23,824 nt of DNA from Bacteroidales bacterium (GCA_031272415.1 JAISTU010000120.1:1-23824); one strand, 5' to 3'; shown: positions 5,991 to 13,491, counted from the stretch's first letter. Notes: a model not told the origin generated them from the letters alone. A program made the numbers and translations.

Positions 5991-8018
5991 TTAAAAAATA
6001 ATTCCTGTTTTTATTCTCCATGAAATGCCTGCCACAGGAAAATTGGCAACAATTTGATAATTTTTGTTTGCCAAATTAAGTCCTTCCATGGCAAATAATA
6101 TTTCTAATTTATTGAATTTTAAGTTTTTAGATATTCCAACACTGTGGTCAAAATAAGGTTCTAAACGATTGATTTCCGTATTTTGTGCCAATTTATAGCG
6201 ACTGCCGACCGCTAATAGATTGTAAGAGACGGTGAACCACTTAAAATGCAAGCCCAAACCTGCCACAAAAGTGTGTTGCGGAGTGTAAGGAATTTGATGT
6301 CCGTAAGTGGAAGATAAAATGTCTGTAAAATCTTTGGCAACTTGCCATGAATAATTTGCTAATATTTTGATTTTCAAATACTTACATGCAAAAACGCCCC
6401 ATTCTGAACTCACATCTGCTCCCCAAATATTGACCTTCCCAAAATTGAACATCGACCACACAAAAAGATTTTTGGTAGGAATGGCTACAATTTTGTCTCT
6501 GACAGTGTTATAATAAAAATTAGCCGATAATCTAATATGTAACTTACTGTTTATCAATGATTTATAGAAAGATAAACCGACAGCAATTTGATGTACAATT
6601 TCAGGTTTTAAATCCCTATTGCCCACCAATTGATAATACATATCATTAAAAGTAGGCAATCGGAAAATGTTGTCATACAGCAAGTTAAGATATAAAGAAT
6701 CTTTTTTGAGCAACTTAAAATCCACATTCACAGAAGGTGTCAAGCGATGAAACTGTGTTTTTTTCTCATTTTTGGGGGTATCTAACGCAAATGTATATAG
6801 CGCAGATGCACTGATTTTGAGAAATTTATGCCTATAAACTGCCGATATATTGGTCAAAATATTGTACCGAACAGGGAAAGCAAAATCTACCACATTGGCG
6901 GTCATACTATTGACAAAAAAATCTTGAGCAATTGACATTTTTAAACTCCGTAATATCTTGTATTCCAACATATTAGATAAATAATATTCTTTTTGTACAT
7001 ATTGATTGTCCAACTTATGTTCAGCATTGAGAAAAAGCGGGTCAAGGTATCTCAAATAGGCATAATTAAATTTTATTAACATCTTGTATTTCAATTGATT
7101 ACTGAAAACATGTTGATATTGTGATTGCAAGAAGCAATTATTTTCCCAAATTCGCTGCTTTGAAATCGGATTATAAAGTATGGTCGCCCCGGGTAATCCT
7201 TTGTTTGTGTGGAAAAAATAGCCCTTAATTTGCCAATCATTTTTGGCATTGATGGCATAAAAAAAGTTAATTTCACCCCTTGCTAACCTAACATCTGCAT
7301 TGTTTCGCCTTTCTATAGAAACACTATCGTCCGCACCGCCGTAAGATTGCACGTATGGAAAATTCCCTTTGTCGTACAAATATTCTCCACTAATGGAAAG
7401 CGTGATTTTTTTGCTCAATCTAAACTCCGCCAAAAGCGAAGGATTTAAAAGTGTATATGCCCCTGCTTTAAACAGCAATTGCACGCGATACGGTTTTTGT
7501 AACAGACTTGGTTTGCGAGTTTCCACCGACAAAATATTGGCACTTGCGAACAATCGTGCAGGCTTAAAAATATCATTATATTGCCCTGTCCCTATTTCAA
7601 CGGACAAAGAATGCAGATTTTCAAAACTCAATTTACCGATGTCAATTTGTCCGCTTTGACAGTCCGAAAGTGGCACGCCGTCATAGCATACAGCCGTATG
7701 ATTGGCACCCAAACTATGCACGGAAACCGTTTTAATACCGCCCGTTCCGCCATAATCTTTGACCGCCATGCCACTGATAAACTTCACCGCATCAGAGATT
7801 TGCAAAGCGTGCAAATAAGACCAATCCCAAAGTGTTTGTTTTTGGGCAGACATTTCCTCCCTGACGGCTTCGGACTCAACTGTAACACCTTGTAAAACAC
7901 GCTGTTGTATAGTGTCTTGTGCCTTACAGACCCCAAAGCCGACAAAAATAAGCATCCCCAAAAATTGATGCACCTTTTTTTTGCTTTTCAGACTTCTTTT
8001 TTCCTTTCTATCTATCAC
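5991..8018 (-). CDS. btuB: TonB-dependent outer-membrane receptor, BtuB type
   Basis: 675 residues. Signal peptide near 15-33 (KVHQFLGMLIFVGFGVCKAQ), then a plug domain (about 45-150) with ISDAVKFISGMAVKDYGG, IKTVSVHSLGANHTAVCYDGVPLSD and QIDIGKLS, then a long 22-strand-type barrel rich in aromatic strands, including FRLPTFNDMYYQLVGNRDLKPE, a common barrel signature. It ends in aromatic F as outer-membrane barrels do. It lacks the N-terminal carboxypeptidase-like domain of SusC proteins. A cobalamin riboswitch precedes it, so the substrate is very likely B12 or another corrinoid. The start is a GTG at 8018; an ATG at residue 22 would cut the signal peptide. No BtuC, BtuD or BtuF gene is in the window. 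Confidence 0.88.
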   Translation of the reverse strand: MIDRKEKRSLKSKKKVHQFLGMLIFVGFGVCKAQDTIQQRVLQGVTVESEAVREEMSAQKQTLWDWSYLHALQISDAVKFISGMAVKDYGGTGGIKTVSVHSLGANHTAVCYDGVPLSDCQSGQIDIGKLSFENLHSLSVEIGTGQYNDIFKPARLFASANILSVETRKPSLLQKPYRVQLLFKAGAYTLLNPSLLAEFRLSKKITLSISGEYLYDKGNFPYVQSYGGADDSVSIERRNNADVRLARGEINFFYAINAKNDWQIKGYFFHTNKGLPGATILYNPISKQRIWENNCFLQSQYQHVFSNQLKYKMLIKFNYAYLRYLDPLFLNAEHKLDNQYVQKEYYLSNMLEYKILRSLKMSIAQDFFVNSMTANVVDFAFPVRYNILTNISAVYRHKFLKISASALYTFALDTPKNEKKTQFHRLTPSVNVDFKLLKKDSLYLNLLYDNIFRLPTFNDMYYQLVGNRDLKPEIVHQIAVGLSFYKSLINSKLHIRLSANFYYNTVRDKIVAIPTKNLFVWSMFNFGKVNIWGADVSSEWGVFACKYLKIKILANYSWQVAKDFTDILSSTYGHQIPYTPQHTFVAGLGLHFKWFTVSYNLLAVGSRYKLAQNTEINRLEPYFDHSVGISKNLKFNKLEILFAMEGLNLANKNYQIVANFPVAGISWRIKTGIIF

Positions 8019-8108
8019 AAAATCAATTTATTAACGTCAAATATTGTAAAGTTTTTTATCTGACTTTTTGGGGAATTTTAGTTTGTTTTGTGCAGATTAG
8101 GACTGCCT

Positions 8109-8140
8109 AAAACCGACTTTTTCCTCGAAAGTCTGATTTT
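8109..8140 (-). promoter_or_regulatory. Hairpin in the riboswitch-btuB leader (possible expression platform)
   Basis: On the minus strand, AAAATC, bulged A, GACTTT, loop CGAGGAA, then AAAGTC GGTTTT: a 12-bp stem with one bulge and one G-U pair. Just after it, GGCAG (8107-8103) can pair with CTGCC of the B12 box (8159-8155), which would compete with ligand-bound folding. No U-run follows, so control of translation rather than termination seems more likely. Inference from pairing only. Confidence 0.4.
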
Positions 8141-8154
8141 GAACTTCTTTTTTT

Positions 8155-8316
8155 GGCAGGTCTTCTGACTTACTCCCATTACAAACACCTTCCCATCCGA
8201 CAAGACAGTGGCAACTTATCTGTAACGTTATCAAGAGATTACAGCAGCGGGACTGTTGAGGATTCTCACCTCATTCCCTTTTAATCCAATGTTATCACTT
8301 TCACAATAACGGAACC
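8155..8316 (-). promoter_or_regulatory. Cobalamin (B12) riboswitch
   Basis: Conserved parts appear in order on the minus strand: GGTTCC at the 5' end (8316-8311), AAAAGGGAATGAGGTGAGAA (about 8282-8263), AGTCCCGCTGCTGTAAT (8254-8238), GCCACTG (8212-8206), GGGAAGGTGTT (8194-8184), and the B12 box AGTCAGAAGACCTGCC (8170-8155). The promoter word at 8321-8333 would start transcription at about its first base. When adenosylcobalamin or a relative binds, expression of the downstream btuB and btuG-like genes is expected to fall. Confidence 0.95.
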
Positions 8317-8320
8317 ATTT

Positions 8321-8333
8321 TGCAAAGATACAC
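8321..8333 (-). promoter_or_regulatory. Promoter -7 word for the B12 uptake operon
   Basis: Minus-strand GTGTATCTTTGCA, an exact copy of the recurring 13-base word, ends 5 bases before the riboswitch. A repeated AATTAAAAATTAAAAA tract (8342-8359) lies upstream, as in the DUF5362 and pgm promoters. Confidence 0.7.
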
Positions 8334-8371
8334 ATTTTTAGCAATTAAAAATTAAAAAACGTTTTTTTTGC

Positions 8372-8396
8372 AGAGTGGAGAGTGAAGAGTGGAGAT
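8372..8396. repeat. Heptamer array (AGAGTGG type)
   Basis: AGAGTGG, AGAGTGA, AGAGTGG, AGAT: 7-base units like those at 136-160, in the same orientation. It lies between the divergent B12 operon and DUF5362 promoters. Confidence 0.6.
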
Positions 8397-8415
8397 TTTT
8401 TTTGCATAAAATAAT

Positions 8416-8460
8416 CATGCTAATCCTGTAAATCTTATGAAAATCAGTGGTTCAGACAAA
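8416..8460. repeat. Fragment of the GGTTCAGAC repeat
   Basis: GCTAATCCTGTAAATCTTAT followed by GAAAATCAGTGGTTCAGACA: matches 334-377 and 584-627 almost fully. It shows that the right part of the long direct repeat also exists alone, directly after a heptamer array. Confidence 0.7.
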
Positions 8461-8502
8461 AAATCAGTTTTTTTTAATTTTTAATTTTTTATTGACAAAA
8501 TT

Positions 8503-8515
8503 GTGTATCTTTGCA
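8503..8515 (+). promoter_or_regulatory. Promoter -7 word for the DUF5362-cstA pair
   Basis: Plus-strand GTGTATCTTTGCA, exact copy of the recurring word, 46 bases before the ATG at 8562. Upstream lies TTTTTTTTAATTTTTAATTT (8469-8488), an A/T tract that mirrors the one at the divergent B12 promoter. Confidence 0.7.
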
Positions 8516-8561
8516 AATTATTTAATTATCATTTTTAACATTTTTTATATACTAAAATTTT

Positions 8562-9077
8562 ATGGAAAATCAAAACATAGAACAAGAAGTAACGCAGACA
8601 GTTACAGAAGAAAAGAATTTAAATTTAAATTTTGCAAGTCAATCTTATCTAAAAGAGACCGCAAAATGGGCAAAGTTTTTGGGAATTGTTGGGTTTATAG
8701 GAGCCGGTTTTTATCTATTATTTGGGCTTTTTTCAAGGTTGATACTCAAATTGCTCTTTGCAAATGTAGGCAATGTTACAGGACTCCCCCCAATGTACGG
8801 AGGAATGAGTATCACGTCTTTGAGCATTATTTATTTTTTTTATGGAATTATTGCTGCTGCAATTACTTTTATTGTGGCTTGGTATTTGTTCCAATTTGCA
8901 CGCAAAGCAAAAGAGGCATTGGCAACTTCTGACGAAAATGCGATGGAATTTTCACACAAAAATTTGAATACTTATTTCAAAATACGTGGAATTTTGACCA
9001 TTATTATGTTATCATTCTTGGCACTTTCTCTTTTGTTGTGCATGGTTGTATTGATAGCAATGGCATGTGTACAATAG
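8562..9077 (+). CDS. DUF5362-type membrane protein, function unknown
   Basis: 171 residues. A polar N terminus (about 40 residues rich in E, Q, N, T) leads into SYLKETAKWAKFLGIVGFIGAGFYLLFGLF, then a second hydrophobic hairpin (SLSIIYFFYGIIAAAITFIVAWYLF, about 85-110), a polar helix FARKAKEALATSDENAMEFSHKNLNTYFKIRG, and a last membrane helix. The YLKET-KWAKF start and the KEAL-(N)LN-YFK segment are typical of the Bacteroidota DUF5362 family, which has no known job. It ends TAG TGA. The cstA gene follows after 47 bases with no promoter word between, so the two are probably co-transcribed. Confidence 0.75.
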   Translation: MENQNIEQEVTQTVTEEKNLNLNFASQSYLKETAKWAKFLGIVGFIGAGFYLLFGLFSRLILKLLFANVGNVTGLPPMYGGMSITSLSIIYFFYGIIAAAITFIVAWYLFQFARKAKEALATSDENAMEFSHKNLNTYFKIRGILTIIMLSFLALSLLLCMVVLIAMACVQ

Positions 9078-9124
9078 TGATTATCAATAATTTATCTAAT
9101 TAAAGGAAGAGATACGTCATCTAT

Positions 9125-10618
9125 ATGATTACATTTATTATTGCGCTTGTTGTGCTCATTGTCGGCTACATTGTTTACGGCAAAATAGTAGAAAAAATTT
9201 TTGGCATAGACAGCAAGCGGACTACTCCTGCATTGTCTATGACAGACGGTGTAGATTATGTACCTATGAAACCGTGGCGAATATTTATGATACAATTCTT
9301 AAATATTGCCGGTTTAGGACCTATTTTTGGAGCAATTATGGGGGCAAAATTCGGAACAGCCTCGTTTTTGTGGATAGTTTTTGGCTCTATTTTTGCCGGT
9401 GGTGTGCATGATTTTTTGTCAGGTATGCTTTCGTTGCGAATGAATGGTGCAAGTTTGCCCGAAATTCATGGAAAATATTTGGGCAATACGGTCAAACAAA
9501 TTATGCGTGGATTTATGGTAATTTTGATGGTATTGGTCGGTGTTGTTTTTGTGGTTGGACCGGCAGGATTGCTGGCTGACATTACCCCCGATTTTCTTAC
9601 TACAACTTTTTGGATAATCATTATATTGTGTTATTACTTGATAGCCACACTTTTACCGATTGATAAATTGATTGGACGTATTTATCCTTTTTTTGGTGCA
9701 TGTTTAATTTTCATGGCATTAGGTATTTTGGTAGCAATTTTTATACATCATCCTCCATTGCCTGAAATTTGGGAAGGATTGGGCAATAAACATCCACATG
9801 CAGAAAGCAATCCGTTATTTCCGATGATGTTTATTTCTATTGCATGCGGTGCTATTTCGGGCTTTCATGCTACTCAATCGCCACTTATGGCACGCACAAT
9901 GACCAACGAAAAACAAGGTCGCCCTATTTTTTATGGTGCTATGATACTCGAAGGAGTAATTGCACTCATTTGGGCAGCGGCGGCTTCTTATTTCTTTTTT
10001 GATACTCAACAAGGACAAGCATTTTTTCAAACAGGAACCAACGCCACTGTGGTGGTCAAAGATATTGCCAATGAATGGTTAAATGTGTTAGGATTTCACG
10101 TAAATATCGGAGGCACAGCACATTACATTACCATTGGTGTAATTTTGGCAATATTAGGTGTCGTTTTTGCCCCCATTACGTCCGGCGACACGGCTTTGAG
10201 GTCGGCGAGACTGATTGTCGCTGATTTTTTACACCTTGACCAAAAACCTATTTTAAAGCGACTTTTGATTGCTATTCCATTGTTTTTGGTAACATTCGGA
10301 GTTTTAATGTTTAGTCTCAAAGACAAAGACGGTTTTGAACTGATATGGCGATATTTTGCATGGGCAAACCAAACATTGGCAGTTTTTACGCTTTGGGCAA
10401 TTACCGTTTATTTGACACAAAAACATAAACCTTTCATTATCACACTGTTACCTGCATTGTTTATGACTATGGTCTGCACCAGTTTTCTATTGATTTCAAA
10501 AGATTGTTTTGGATTACCGCCTTTGGTATCTTACATTATATCCTCCGCCATTACCGCCACAACTTTGATTTGGTTTTTTGTGTGGAAAAAGAAATTCACA
10601 AGGAGAATTGAGAATTAA
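9125..10618 (+). CDS. cstA: Carbon starvation protein CstA-family transporter
   Basis: 497 residues with about 13 membrane helices. Family landmarks: DGVDYVPMKPWRIFMIQFLNIAGLGPIFGAIMGAKFG (about 41-78), GSIFAGGVHDFLSGMLSLRMNGASLPEI (about 88-115), GAISGFHATQSPLMARTM (about 238-255) and VFAPITSGDTALRSARLIVADFL. CstA proteins import pyruvate or peptides when carbon is scarce; this is the shorter form common in Bacteroidota and anaerobes. The substrate cannot be told from sequence. The last codons (RRIEN, stop) lie inside a GAGAATT heptamer array, so the repeat has supplied or overwritten the natural C terminus. Confidence 0.9.
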   Translation: MITFIIALVVLIVGYIVYGKIVEKIFGIDSKRTTPALSMTDGVDYVPMKPWRIFMIQFLNIAGLGPIFGAIMGAKFGTASFLWIVFGSIFAGGVHDFLSGMLSLRMNGASLPEIHGKYLGNTVKQIMRGFMVILMVLVGVVFVVGPAGLLADITPDFLTTTFWIIIILCYYLIATLLPIDKLIGRIYPFFGACLIFMALGILVAIFIHHPPLPEIWEGLGNKHPHAESNPLFPMMFISIACGAISGFHATQSPLMARTMTNEKQGRPIFYGAMILEGVIALIWAAAASYFFFDTQQGQAFFQTGTNATVVVKDIANEWLNVLGFHVNIGGTAHYITIGVILAILGVVFAPITSGDTALRSARLIVADFLHLDQKPILKRLLIAIPLFLVTFGVLMFSLKDKDGFELIWRYFAWANQTLAVFTLWAITVYLTQKHKPFIITLLPALFMTMVCTSFLLISKDCFGLPPLVSYIISSAITATTLIWFFVWKKKFTRRIEN

Positions 10619-10749
10619 GAATTGAAAATTGAGAATTACCTTACGTTTTGCATTTGGGGATTGTAAAATCAGACGGAAAATGTCTAATTTTAGAACATTT
10701 TTATGCAAAAATGCAAAAAAAATAATTCTCAATTCTCAATTCTCAATTC
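10603..10749. repeat. Composite repeat element, copy 3 (between convergent genes)
   Basis: Left array of GAGAATT units (10603-10637), core CTAATTTTAGAACATTTTTA with ATGCAAAAAA (10684-10720), and right inverted array AATTCTC (10724-10749). It has the same order as copies 1 and 2, but the heptamer is GAGAATT instead of AGAGTGT and no GCATGC palindrome is present. AAAATGTCTAA and TTAGAACATTTT (10677-10701) make a near-perfect hairpin followed by T-rich bases, so it may end cstA transcription. Confidence 0.7.
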
Positions 10750-10794
10750 AACCTCATTTTTAATTGAATCTCTACACACTATTTTACAATAGCG

Positions 10795-10834
10795 AAAAAA
10801 AATCTGCTAAAATGAGTTGCCTCATTTTAACAGA
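10795..10834 (-). terminator. Rho-independent terminator of the rplB-rpsC operon
   Basis: On the minus strand TCTG, mismatch, TAAAATGAG, loop GCAA, CTCATTTTA, mismatch, CAGA, then eight T. The stem is 9 bp plus 4 bp. It lies 42 bases after the rpsC stop and shows the operon ends there. Confidence 0.85.
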
Positions 10835-10875
10835 TAATAACAATTAAAATATTTCTACAAAATGTCTACAAAATT

Positions 10876-11853
10876 TTACTTTTGTCTATCTTTGTCATCG
10901 TTTCTTCTGAAACCGCCGCCGTTATTGTTGTTGCCGTTTCTATTGTTGCGATAACCGCCGCCTCTGTAACCGCCACCGCCTTGTCTGTCATTGCGGTCAT
11001 CCCTGCGATTATCATCATTTCTGCGATAACCATCATCATTTCTACGATAGCCGTCGCCGGTTCTGCGGTCATCACCATCTCTGCGGTCTCTACCTCTGTA
11101 GCCACCACCACCTTGACGGTCTCTATAGCCACCCTGACGATTACCATAGCCTCCTTGACGGTCGTGCGGACGATATGAGCCTGGACCGGAAGGAGCACCT
11201 TCGGAAGAGGCAATGAAAAAGTCCGGTTTGCCGTATATCAATCCTTTGCAAATCCATACTTTAACACCAATACGTCCGTAAGTTGTGTGGGCTTCGGCAT
11301 GACAATAATCTATATCGGCACGTAATGTATGCAATGGAGTACGTCCTTCTTTAAAGTTTTCAGAACGTGCAATTTCCACGCCTCCTATACGACCTGAAAG
11401 CGATACTTTTATGCCCTCAGCACCGGCTTTCATGGTATAGATAATTGTATTTTTAATCGTTTTGCGGTAAAATTGACGTCCTTCAATTTGACTTGCAATA
11501 GATTGAGCCACCAATCTTGCGTCAATTTCAGGGCGTTTGATTTCTGCAATATTGATTTGAATATCTTTACCTGTGATTTTTTTCAACTCTTCTTTCAGAC
11601 GTTCTGCATCCTGTCCCTGAGCGCCGATAACTCTACCCGGTCTTGCCGAATTGATAGTAACGGTTATCAGTTTAAGGGTGCGTTCTATATAAATTCTTGA
11701 AATCTGAGCATGTGCCAAACGGACAAATAAATATTTTCTAATTTTATCATCTTCGACCAATTTCTGACCAAAGTTTTTACCGCCATACCAGTTGGACTCC
11801 CAACCGCGGATGATGCCTAAACGCAACCCTATTGGATTAATCTTCTGTCCCAT
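10876..11853 (-). CDS. rpsC: 30S ribosomal protein S3 with a long RG/ND-rich C-terminal tail
   Basis: 325 residues; bacterial S3 is usually about 210-250. The core (1 to about 215) is standard: MGQKINPIGLRLGI at the start, the KH loop GRVIGAQGQDAERLKEEL (73-90), and TYGRIGVKVWICKGLIYGKP (191-210). S3 lines the mRNA entry site of the small subunit. From about 217 a 109-residue low-complexity tail follows, made of RQGGYR, GYRG, GYRRNDD (repeated) and NNNNGGG blocks, almost only G, R, D, N, Y and Q. This resembles eukaryotic RGG RNA-binding tails and is surely disordered. ATG at 11853 overlaps rplV by 17 bases. Confidence 0.95.
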   Translation of the reverse strand: MGQKINPIGLRLGIIRGWESNWYGGKNFGQKLVEDDKIRKYLFVRLAHAQISRIYIERTLKLITVTINSARPGRVIGAQGQDAERLKEELKKITGKDIQINIAEIKRPEIDARLVAQSIASQIEGRQFYRKTIKNTIIYTMKAGAEGIKVSLSGRIGGVEIARSENFKEGRTPLHTLRADIDYCHAEAHTTYGRIGVKVWICKGLIYGKPDFFIASSEGAPSGPGSYRPHDRQGGYGNRQGGYRDRQGGGGYRGRDRRDGDDRRTGDGYRRNDDGYRRNDDNRRDDRNDRQGGGGYRGGGYRNNRNGNNNNGGGFRRNDDKDRQK

Positions 11854-12274
11854 TTATTTCTTCTGTATTTATATTATTAATTATTTTGCTGTCTAATATC
11901 AAAGTAATATGATTGGAACGCTTTCGCACTCTATAACCTCTTCCATGTGGTGCATATCGCAAACGTCTCAACATAGTACCTCCGTCAACGAATATCGTTT
12001 TGATATATAAACCTGCATCTTCTATACGCTCATTTTCGTGTTTCTTTTGCCAATTGGCTATTGCCGACAAAAGTAATTTACGAATCTTAATGGAAGACTC
12101 TTTCTTACTGTATTTGAGGATATTAAGTGCATATTCAACATCTTTTCCTCGCACAAGGTCAGCCATATAACGACATTTGCGTGGAGATGTATTATTATCT
12201 ATCAAACGGGCTATTGCCACATCTCTGACTGCCTCTTTCCTTGCTTCTGCTGCTAATCTTTTTCTTGAACCCAT
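11837..12274 (-). CDS. rplV: 50S ribosomal protein L22
   Basis: 145 residues. L22 reaches into the peptide exit tunnel. Landmarks: ARLIDNNTSPRKCRYMADLVRGKDVEYALNIL (about 22-53) and the hairpin loop GGTMLRRLRYAPHGRGYRVRKRSNHITLIL (about 99-128). A longer acidic end (NNINTEEINGTED) extends past the core, and its coding sequence overlaps rpsC by 17 bases. Five bases separate it from rpsS. Confidence 0.95.
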   Translation of the reverse strand: MGSRKRLAAEARKEAVRDVAIARLIDNNTSPRKCRYMADLVRGKDVEYALNILKYSKKESSIKIRKLLLSAIANWQKKHENERIEDAGLYIKTIFVDGGTMLRRLRYAPHGRGYRVRKRSNHITLILDSKIINNINTEEINGTED

Positions 12275-12279
12275 CTTAT

Positions 12280-12558
12280 TTATTTCTTACCTTTATCTTT
12301 ACTGCCTGCATGTCCGCGGAATATACGTGTCGGTGCAAATTCTCCTAATTTGTGACCTACCATGTTTTCCGTTACATAAACAGGTATAAATTTATTACCA
12401 TTATGTACGGCTATCGTTTGTCCTACAAAATCGGGGGAAATCATAGAAGCACGAGACCACGTTTTGATGGCTGTCTTTTTATTGTTTTGTTGTGCCTCTA
12501 ATACCCTCTGTTCGAGTTTATAATGTATATATGGACCTTTCTTTAATGACCTACTCAT
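12280..12558 (-). CDS. rpsS: 30S ribosomal protein S19
   Basis: 92 residues, the normal size. MSRSLKKGPYIHYKL at the start, TWSRASMISPDFVGQTIAVHNGNKFIPVYVTENMVGHKLGEFAPTR in the middle and FRGHAGSKDKGKK at the end are all classic S19. It binds 16S rRNA in the head of the small subunit. It follows rplB by 24 bases. Confidence 0.97.
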   Translation of the reverse strand: MSRSLKKGPYIHYKLEQRVLEAQQNNKKTAIKTWSRASMISPDFVGQTIAVHNGNKFIPVYVTENMVGHKLGEFAPTRIFRGHAGSKDKGKK

Positions 12559-12582
12559 ATCTCTTTCTTTATTGCTTTAATA

Positions 12583-13407
12583 CTATTTTTTTCTTCTTTC
12601 AATTATAAATTGTGATGATGCTTTTTTCGGTTTACGTGTTTTGTAACCTTTGGCTATCAACCCTTTACGTGAACGTGGATGTCCGCCGGACGCTCTACCT
12701 TCACCTCCACCCATTGGATGGTCTACAGGATTCATAACTACTCCACGTACTCTCGGACGTCTGCCTAACCAACGACTACGACCTGCCTTACCGGAAACCT
12801 GTAAGTTGTGGTCTATGTTGGATACCATGCCGATTGTTGCCCTGCAAGTACACAATATTTTGCGTGTCTCACCAGAAGGCAACTTAATAATCGCATAACG
12901 TTCTTCTCTTGACATCAATTGTGCATAAGACCCCGCACTGCGTGCTATTTTAGCCCCTTGTCCGGGCTGCAACTCAATGTTGTGAATAACTGTTCCTAAC
13001 GGAATTTCTGCCAATGTTAATGTATTACCTACATCCGGCGAAACGCCTTTACCCGAAAGAATTTTTTGACCTACTTGCAAACCATGAGGCGCTACTATAT
13101 AGCGTTTTTCTCCGTCTGCATAAAATACCAAAGCAATACGCGCCGAACGGTTAGGGTCATACTCAATCGTTTTCACGGTCGCCGGCACACCATCTTTATT
13201 GCGGTAAAAATCCACAATACGATATTGTTTCTTGTGCCCGCCGCCAATGTAACGCATGGTCATTTTACCCTCATTGTTACGTCCGCCGGAGCGTTTTTTG
13301 GTTAACAATAAACTCTTTTCGGGGGTTTTAGTTGTTAACTCCTCAAAATTACTAACTAACTTAAATCTCTGACCGGGTGTTACCGGTTTAAATTTTTTTA
13401 ATCCCAT
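12583..13407 (-). CDS. rplB: 50S ribosomal protein L2
   Basis: 274 residues, full length. Landmarks: GGGHKKQYRIVDF near 50, ARIALVFYADGEKRYIVAPHGL near 88, GAKIARSAGSYAQLMSREERYAIIKLPSGE near 150, and the peptidyl-transferase-region loop VMNPVDHPMGGGEGRASGGHPRS, whose His is conserved. It is the first gene of this operon: rplW, which normally precedes it, is absent, and a promoter and leader hairpin stand in its place, followed by a divergent SDR gene. Confidence 0.97.
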   Translation of the reverse strand: MGLKKFKPVTPGQRFKLVSNFEELTTKTPEKSLLLTKKRSGGRNNEGKMTMRYIGGGHKKQYRIVDFYRNKDGVPATVKTIEYDPNRSARIALVFYADGEKRYIVAPHGLQVGQKILSGKGVSPDVGNTLTLAEIPLGTVIHNIELQPGQGAKIARSAGSYAQLMSREERYAIIKLPSGETRKILCTCRATIGMVSNIDHNLQVSGKAGRSRWLGRRPRVRGVVMNPVDHPMGGGEGRASGGHPRSRKGLIAKGYKTRKPKKASSQFIIERRKK

Positions 13408-13437
13408 CTTTATCTTTAATTATCTTATTTTCTTACA

Positions 13438-13475
13438 CCCTAATTTGACATACTGAACGTCAAAAAAGTTTAGGG
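13438..13475 (-). promoter_or_regulatory. Leader hairpin of the rplB operon
   Basis: Minus strand: CCCTAA, 5-base bulge, TTTGAC, loop GTTCAGTAT, GTCAAA, TTAGGG. Two 6-bp perfect stems stack with a one-sided bulge. It sits at the extreme 5' end of the predicted transcript (start near 13474-13476), 30 bases before the rplB ATG. It may be a site for feedback control by a ribosomal protein or a 5' stabiliser; no T-run follows. Confidence 0.5.
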
Positions 13476-13478
13476 GAA

Positions 13479-13491
13479 TGCAAAGATACAC
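13479..13491 (-). promoter_or_regulatory. Promoter -7 word for the rplB operon
   Basis: Minus-strand GTGTATCTTTGCA, exact copy of the recurring word. A TTTTG lies 15-16 bases upstream, close to but not at the usual -33 spacing. The rest of the gap to the SDR gene (13492-13725) is very AT-rich with no recognisable feature. Confidence 0.7.

Noticed and set aside
8447..8932. 161-codon frame overlapping DUF5362
   Set aside because: It covers the promoter word at 8503-8515 and is out of frame with the recognisable DUF5362 protein.
10882..11178. Open frame of 98 codons opposite rpsC
   Set aside because: It is a by-product of the low-complexity S3 tail; its translation is a run of A, V, I, T and S from GCC/ACC-type codons.
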